Shown: in pieces, positions 58,871-64,000 of the stretch
Position numbering within the stretch: the stretch's first letter is position 1
Layout: each line of letters opens with the position of its first letter
Position numbers and translations under genes: made by a program
Notes under the pieces: generated by a model
Told to the model about the DNA's origin: nothing
Database searches by the model: none
What the model saw: the letters and a program-made list of their open reading frames with translations, nothing else
Source: Congeria kusceri
Taxonomy: Eukaryota > Mollusca > Bivalvia > Myida > Dreissenidae
Direction: 5' to 3'
Length of the DNA stretch: 64,000 nucleotides
Assembly (NCBI GenBank): GCA_027627225.1
Contig: CM051034.1
Span: 10,582,761-10,646,760, forward strand

Positions 58871-59911
58871 TATAGATTTGGAATGCAGTTAAGTCATGCC
58901 AAATATTTTGTATCTTTTGTCCTCTTTGTCATAACTGTTAAATAAAAATAATTAATCCAAATATTTGTGTTACTTTGGGTTTGATTACTTTGATTAGATT
59001 TCATTTTCATAAGTTACTGTTGACTTTATAATACTTTTGCAGCAGTTCTGCTTATCAAATAAAACCTACAAGCTGCACCCGGTTTGATTCTGAGAACAAA
59101 TGCATATTAAACTCTTTCATTTTTTATTTGCAAAATCACTCCTTACGCAATTGCTATGAGCTGTTTCTTTTCTTGCCTGTGCCTTGTTTTCGAAAAATCA
59201 TCTCATTTTCCCCAAGGAGAACATGTTTAAAACGAAACTATGTATGACGCACTCGATGGGATACCATGGTATTTTAACATTGCGTAAAGTGATTTAATAC
59301 GACTCGATAACAATTACAATCTGATAGTAATACATGTATTAAGGTAGCATCAACAGAAAAAAAAAACATCGTTAAAATTAGAATAACATTGACCAAGAGA
59401 TATCATAGGTAAGTACAAATCTAAATTGTTATTTTCTAGTCTCTACATGTATTTCATTCCTATTTCGGTCCAAGGATACATTAAACTGTATTTATTTGAA
59501 TTTTATCTTGTTATGCTTTAGAAATACTTACTGGGCCTAAAAAGAGAAAGTAAATGAACAATTAAAATACAAATTTTCATTCTATTCAGAGTATGGATAT
59601 TTTTCAAGAAAAGTGGGGAATTCTATTCCTATTCATTTACGGAATACAACAAATTTGGATAATAATAATAATAATAAGGGTTTTCATAGAAATACGGACA
59701 GATATTACAAATAATATTTATTTATCTGAAATATACTTTTTAAGTAGCAAGGCATATAATATTTATTACTAAGTAAATCGTTACGTGAAAAACAATAAGC
59801 AAATACAAACGATGGATAAACGGTTACATTATGATGTGAACACACTAATACAAAATCGCTGACTTCAATTTTTTTATAAATACCATTGACTCTTCTTTGA
59901 TACAGTGTTAA
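58871..59911. other. Intergenic, nothing recognised
   Basis: AT-rich. AAAACGAAACTATGTATGAC GCA at ~59230 recurs nearly unchanged at ~62394, a short dispersed repeat. (AAT)n at ~59658. Confidence 0.4.
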
Positions 59912-60193
59912 GGAGTTGTAGGTTTTTTAGTCTTAATTAGTATGCCGGGCGGCACAGGAGGTGGAGGGGGAAGAAACGGGGGCGGAGGCGGCGGAGGCAG
60001 TGGTTGGGGTGGTGGTGACGGCGGAAGGGGCGGCGGTCCCGGTCCGGACGGTGAGAGGGGCGGGGATGCGTTGACTCCATTCGGAAGCGGCGCAGGAGGT
60101 GGCGGAGGTGGTTCCGGTGGCGGCCGGGGAGGTGATGGAGGATCAGGTGGCTGGTTCGGTTCCAACGGGGAGCGCGGACAAGACGGTGATTAG
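59912..60193 (+). CDS. Glycine-rich exon, collagen-like motifs
   Basis: The frame is open from 59912 to TAG at 60193, with ATG at 59942 giving 83 codons. Upstream of the ATG it reads GVVGFLVLIS, a hydrophobic stretch; TAATTAG before the ATG could instead be an acceptor. The protein is MPGGTGGGGG... with GGPGPDGERGGDALTPFGSG and a C-terminus GGWFGSNGERGQDGD. GC content and G-richness contrast sharply with the AT-rich flanks. It shares the NGERGxDG unit with 57728-58146 and the Gly-rich frame at 2355-3106. The likely role is structural or secreted, but nothing in the sequence proves it. Confidence 0.45.
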   Translation, partial: GVVGFLVLISMPGGTGGGGGRNGGGGGGGSGWGGGDGGRGGGPGPDGERGGDALTPFGSGAGGGGGGSGGGRGGDGGSGGWFGSNGERGQDGD

Positions 60194-61137
60194 GGCAATG
60201 AGACTTTCATCAAACATTATAGGATTTATGTGAAGTGTGGATGGCAAGCATTGAATATAGCTGATTGTGTGCATATGTTTGAAAAGTAGTAGTAGTAGTA
60301 GTAGGTACTATATACGTTACAATGTACAGTGACTGAAACCAGGTATTTGATAGTTGAGCAACAATATTAAGTTTGAGTGAAAGAGTTCGGTTCATGAATA
60401 TTTTGTACTTGTTTAAATTCAGAGCATGCGTATGTTTTAATTTCTATTTCTCAGAAATTGTCTGCCTATCTTGCTCATGGAAATGATCACTTCCTTTAAC
60501 CGTGAATTAGGTTATGTTTTCACGTTGCCAGTTTTGACAAATAACTGGCAAATCTTCGATTTTGCTTGAGATGTATCTTTTTAAATCTGAATGGATAAAA
60601 ATTGAAGTTTTATCTTTTTTCTTCTTTCAAAAAAATTAAACAATACTATCAAACTAATATGTTTGATGATAAAACACATTTATATACATCTTGATCACTG
60701 CAAGAGATCACATACATATTTTAGTCATATCATGGTGAGATAATTTCGTACCAGTGTTGTATTTTGTAGCGAAACTAATGCCATAAATGATAAGACGGTG
60801 CGAATTTATTGTCTTTTGTTTTGCACAGCGATGTATTTAACGGACTTAAGATGCCTACTGTATGTTAGTCAATATTGTTTGCTAAAGATAAATACGCAAT
60901 ATCTCTTATTTTGACTGTGGTCTTTACATTAAACAGTTAAACATTTTAAACATAAAGCGTTTTGATCAAAATAAAATAAAAAAGAAAACAAACAAGTAAA
61001 ATAAAAAAAATATACACATGTTAAACACAATATACAAAACCACATTTTATGAATTACCCGACGTTTGATGAATTATCATTTGTAGAAGTTCGATGATTTA
61101 ATCAGAATGCATGTATAATGTAGCAATTTTGCAATGA
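60194..61137. other. Intergenic, nothing recognised
   Basis: A (GTA)n of about five units at 60287-60303. No exon support. Confidence 0.35.
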
Positions 61138-61278
61138 GAAGTCCGCACAGGCTAATCCAGGACCGCACTTTCCGCTTTTATGGTATTTCCTCCATAAGGA
61201 AGTCTCTTTTTAACATAAATCCATTGACGGAGAAAAGTGCCGTCCTGGATCAGCCTGTTTTCCCACGACACGCCTCGA
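61138..61278. mobile_element. Partial copy of the TGAGGCGTGTCGTGGG MITE family
   Basis: CCGCACTTTCCGCTTTTATG, AACATAAATCCATTGACGG and TTTTCCCACGACACGCCTC match the right two thirds of 58661-58870. The left terminus is missing. Confidence 0.65.
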
Positions 61279-61284
61279 TTACTT

Positions 61285-61590
61285 TTGAAATCAAAAGTAC
61301 TTTAACACAGGAACGCAACCTTATTTACATGCAATGAAGTTTATCAACCATTTTACCTGTATTATTTTCCGTTTTCCCGTTGTGGTCTACGAACGGAATT
61401 GAAAGTCTATCTTTGCTAGTTAACCTTTACGTTGAGCGAATAATTATTGTAAGGTCATTTTCAAAGTACTTCAACATGCGAACAAACCCTGAGTAACATG
61501 CAATGAAGTGTATCAACCATTTTACATTTTCCCGTATGTGGTCAATGAACCGATTGGAAAGTCTACCGTGGCTAGTTAACCTTTAAAACA
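61285..61590. repeat. Two tandem copies of a ~165 bp unit
   Basis: AAAGTACTTTAACACAGGAA, ACATGCAATGAAGTTTATCA and GAAAGTCTATCTTTGCTAGT recur ~165-175 bp later as AAAGTACTTCAACATGCGAA, ACATGCAATGAAGTGTATCA and GAAAGTCTACCGTGGCTAGT. Non-coding. Confidence 0.7.
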
Positions 61591-61595
61591 GTAGC

Positions 61596-61988
61596 TTAAA
61601 GGGCCTATGTCGCCGACAAATTGGATTGCTATTACACTATAAATGATATTATATGATATAAATGCGCTTTATAAAAACATGTGCATACTAAATAAAACAT
61701 AATACAATACACAATATGTTATTTGATAAAAACAAATTAGCACAAAATTTGAAAAATTAAAACCCCTAGCAGGGATTTAACTTCCGACTTAGGAGTCATA
61801 TGAGGAATTGACAGTAGACACCGCTTTAACTAACTGCGCTATCATGCTTGGTAAGAAGTTGGGTGTAAACTTTGGTTATAGAAAATATTCACAATTATGA
61901 TGTCAAAATATGAGCATGAAAAGGGCCAAACAAACAAGACCCATATTATAAATTGATTTTTATCTCAGAATGCGTGCGCTCTTTTTTC

Positions 61989-62068
<80 letters not shown>

Positions 62069-62161
62069 TTTAACCATTATTATATGTCAGTATTAATATC
62101 TGAATTTCAGAATGTTAAAAAAATCCCTCTTGAGGCCCTTTTTGATGACATAGTCCTTTAA
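61596..62161. mobile_element. TIR element with antisense tRNA-like module and (TA)n
   Basis: TTAAAGGGCCTATGTC at the left is mirrored by GACATAGTCCTTTAA at the right. Inside, a tRNA-like block lies on the minus strand (61763-61853) and a (TA)n tract at 61993-62062. The design parallels 11568-12071, whose ends also begin TTAAAG. Confidence 0.6.
61763..61853 (-). tRNA. tRNA-like pol III module, degenerate
   Basis: On the minus strand, TGATAGCGCAGTTAGTTAAAG resembles an A-box arm, GGAAGTTAAATCCCTGC a degenerate B box, and TTTT follows. The ~90 nt span and poor stems argue against a working tRNA. Identity not assignable. Confidence 0.35.
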
Positions 62162-62537
62162 TTACCCACAATACATTGCGCAAACGCAGAGAAGATCAGT
62201 TGTTTACCTTTGTGTAAACAATTAAGTGCAAACTCCATTAAGATTGCTTCCGATACCACGTAATAAAGCAAACACAAAATTAAGTGCTTTCAGTTTTCAT
62301 TTGGCAATTACACTTCTTTTACTACGAACTGTAATTTTTGTCTTGTTTTTTCAAAAACTATTTTCAAGTTTATATTGAGAAGAGATTTTCAAAACGAAAC
62401 TACGTATGACGCATCACCCGATCCTGTTTTGTTAGCTGCTACGAATACAAAGTTATTAGACATATTAGTCCGCTACTAGCGCTAACAAAATGAGCCTTTT
62501 CTATGGAAGGGTATATCCGCCAGTACATTCATGCTTC
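62162..62537. other. Intergenic, nothing recognised
   Basis: Contains the AAAACGAAACTACGTATGAC word shared with ~59230. No exon support. Confidence 0.35.
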
Positions 62538-62640
62538 TAAATGACAATTAAATGTTGCAAAATTACAATTGCATGCTGCTGAATTACAATTGCATGTTCC
62601 TAATGACAATTACATGTTGCTAAATGATAATTGCTTATTC
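62538..62640. repeat. ~21 bp minisatellite, five units
   Basis: Units such as AATTACAATTGCATGCTGCTG and AATGACAATTACATGTTGCTA in tandem. A 100-codon frame over it is not convincing. Confidence 0.7.
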
Positions 62641-63380
62641 CACTGTGTCATTCGTTACAAATTAACTGCAACTTCCATGCGAGCTAGTGCTTCTTTCTAT
62701 CGGTTAATTAAATTAAATCACATATTCTTGCGTGTAAATGACAAATGCATCCTCTCTGTGTCATCTTTAAGTGTTTTTGCGAACAAGTTCATATTGCTTT
62801 GTACATTTTACTATGTGAATTTGATTAAACCTAGTAATGATAGTTTAGGCATTAAACGATTGAAAGTTTAGCAAGGCGAAAGCAGCAAGCACTTAGCAAC
62901 AAGAAGTTACTCAAATGCGACTTGACAATTTGTAATATGCCATTCATATGTAACCGGGAACCAGAAATCCCGGCCGTGTCCGTAAAATCGCTGGGAGATA
63001 TCTAACTCACAGCTACTTTTGAGTAGTTAAGCTCCTGGCTATTTTGGTCGAAAAAAGGTCCCGTTGTTCGTACCGCCTCTGCGAATCAGTAAATGGCCGA
63101 GGAAAGCTAGTCTTAGTGAGCACAAGCATGGCGATGTTGAGCTAATACCTTTGTCTGTCAGTACTTTCGTCCGTTCGTCCGGGTGCCTGTCTGTCACAAA
63201 GCATGTTGTATCTTTTTCCTTAAACCGTTTTTAAGGAATTAATCGAAAAAAGAGTTTTGTGTTTAGTGAATCAGTCCTGACGGTTTGCGCATTAACTGTC
63301 TGCCCGACCGTCTGTCTGTACGGATGACTTTTAGACATACAACGTATCCGTCCTACAACTTCTGAATAGCTTGAAACACT
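62641..63380. other. Intergenic, nothing recognised
   Basis: GTCCGTTCGTCCGGGTGCC and GACCGTCTGTCTGTACGG at 63165-63325 resemble the CGTC-rich leaders of tandem-core elements, but no element can be bounded. Confidence 0.35.
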
Positions 63381-63790
63381 GTCCGGTTAGCTCAGTGGTT
63401 GGTAGACTCGCTTTTCATTTAGGCGGTCCGGGTTCATTCCCTACTCGGCGCATGTGAGTATGATTGGTGGTTAACATACCGGATAGCTGGAGTTTCCTCT
63501 TGCACTGCACCCTGCACTGTGTACTGACCGCCCCCTCCCTCCAAACAGCACAACACCACACCAGAATAAAAAATAAAATACAACAGAAACAGTTATGATT
63601 CAAAATTCGTCCCAACTTGTGATGAGTTTAAAAGTAAATTAGGCAGGGGTGCTGGTACACATCCCGGGTCCCCACGAAATGCAGTGCGCGGAGGGACCTC
63701 ATAAACTACGAAATACGCACATTCAACACACACACACGCACGCACGCATGCACGCACGCACGCGCACACATACACACACATACACATCAA
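63381..63790 (+). mobile_element. tRNA-derived SINE, second copy
   Basis: It starts GTCCGGTTAGCTCAGTGG (A box) and GTCCGGGTTCATTCCC (B box), continues GGTTAACATACCGGATAGCT GGAGTTTCC and CAAAATTCGTCCCAACTTG, and ends in a (CA)n tail from ~63727. It is collinear with the minus-strand copy at 21245-21614 over the whole length. No target duplication found here. Confidence 0.8.
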
Positions 63791-64000
63791 CACATGTGTC
63801 CGAGTGTCCGTCCGCCCGTCTGTCAATGCATGTGTATACATATATATGCATATCTACTGCTTGGGTTACTCATGAATATTTTATGAAATTGATAATAGAA
63901 ATCCACAACAACATTAAATCGCTATTTTTCGTTTCTATGTCGTATTTTGTTTATTATTTCATGTTTGTACTGTAATTAAAATTCTTTGTTGAAAAAAATA
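63791..64000. other. Window end, nothing recognised
   Basis: AT-rich sequence after the SINE tail. No gene or repeat supported. Confidence 0.35.

Noticed and set aside
61970..62161. YIYIY-rich 63-codon frame
   Set aside because: Translation of a (TA)n tract inside a TIR element.
63649..63975. 108-codon frame over (CA)n
   Set aside because: SINE 3' end and its CA tail, with no coding support.

Overview
This is an animal genomic window, AT-rich, intron-bearing and dominated by repeats. The repeat types point to a bivalve mollusc, probably a heterodont. Three types carry most weight: TGAGGCGTGTCGTGGG-type TA-target MITEs; pearl/Helitron-like elements with ~160 bp tandem cores and a terminal hairpin plus CTAG; and tRNA-headed SINEs ending in CA repeats. 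The taxon call is inference from recalled repeat families, not from a search. No complete large gene is visible. Coding material is a handful of exons recognised by open frame, splice signals and phase agreement.

Layout. 1-5.8 kb: MITEs and a minus-strand gene built from two RRM exons (4657-4043) and, by phase, a long glycine-rich terminal exon (3106-2355). 5.85-20.5 kb: a ~14.7 kb element with long inverted arms (about 1.6 kb each, at least), TA at both ends, and five or more subterminal copies of TTCCGACGG. Its arms contain a TATA box, a short exon with an ATG, a splice donor and a second exon, conserved in both arms. Its interior holds further exon-like blocks, a 1.2-1.6 kb direct duplication, and nested insertions, two of which can be read against an empty site in the window. 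20.5-25.1 kb: a (CTA)n array, a SINE with a 10 bp target duplication, and a pearl/Helitron-like element. 26-31.7 kb: two diverged copies of a locus carrying ATC and CCA/CCG repeats, with a small two-exon gene (67 codons, CRE and CCAAT upstream) between them.

31.7-40 kb: MITEs, a palindrome, a ~390 bp tandem array, and a minus-strand three-exon fragment of a SWIM zinc-finger protein. 40-51 kb: degenerate repeats, tandem-core elements, a DDE integrase-core ORF with a C-terminal frameshift, and a three-level nest (Helitron-like inside hAT-like inside pearl-like). 52-54 kb: a MITE and a 5'-truncated non-LTR retrotransposon. 55-57.6 kb: two arrays of a 21 bp minisatellite around a ~146 bp hairpin element. 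57.7-60.2 kb: glycine-rich exons related in motif to the one at 2.4-3.1 kb. 61-64 kb: MITEs, a TIR element enclosing an antisense tRNA-like module (sister in design to one at 11.6-12.1 kb), a minisatellite and a second SINE.

There is no operon-like logic. The host genes look like isolated exons in long intronic or intergenic DNA. The most unusual object is the giant inverted-arm element with its own spliced transcription unit. Next are the TIR elements that carry tRNA-like modules and the elements that share termini but differ in their tandem cores.
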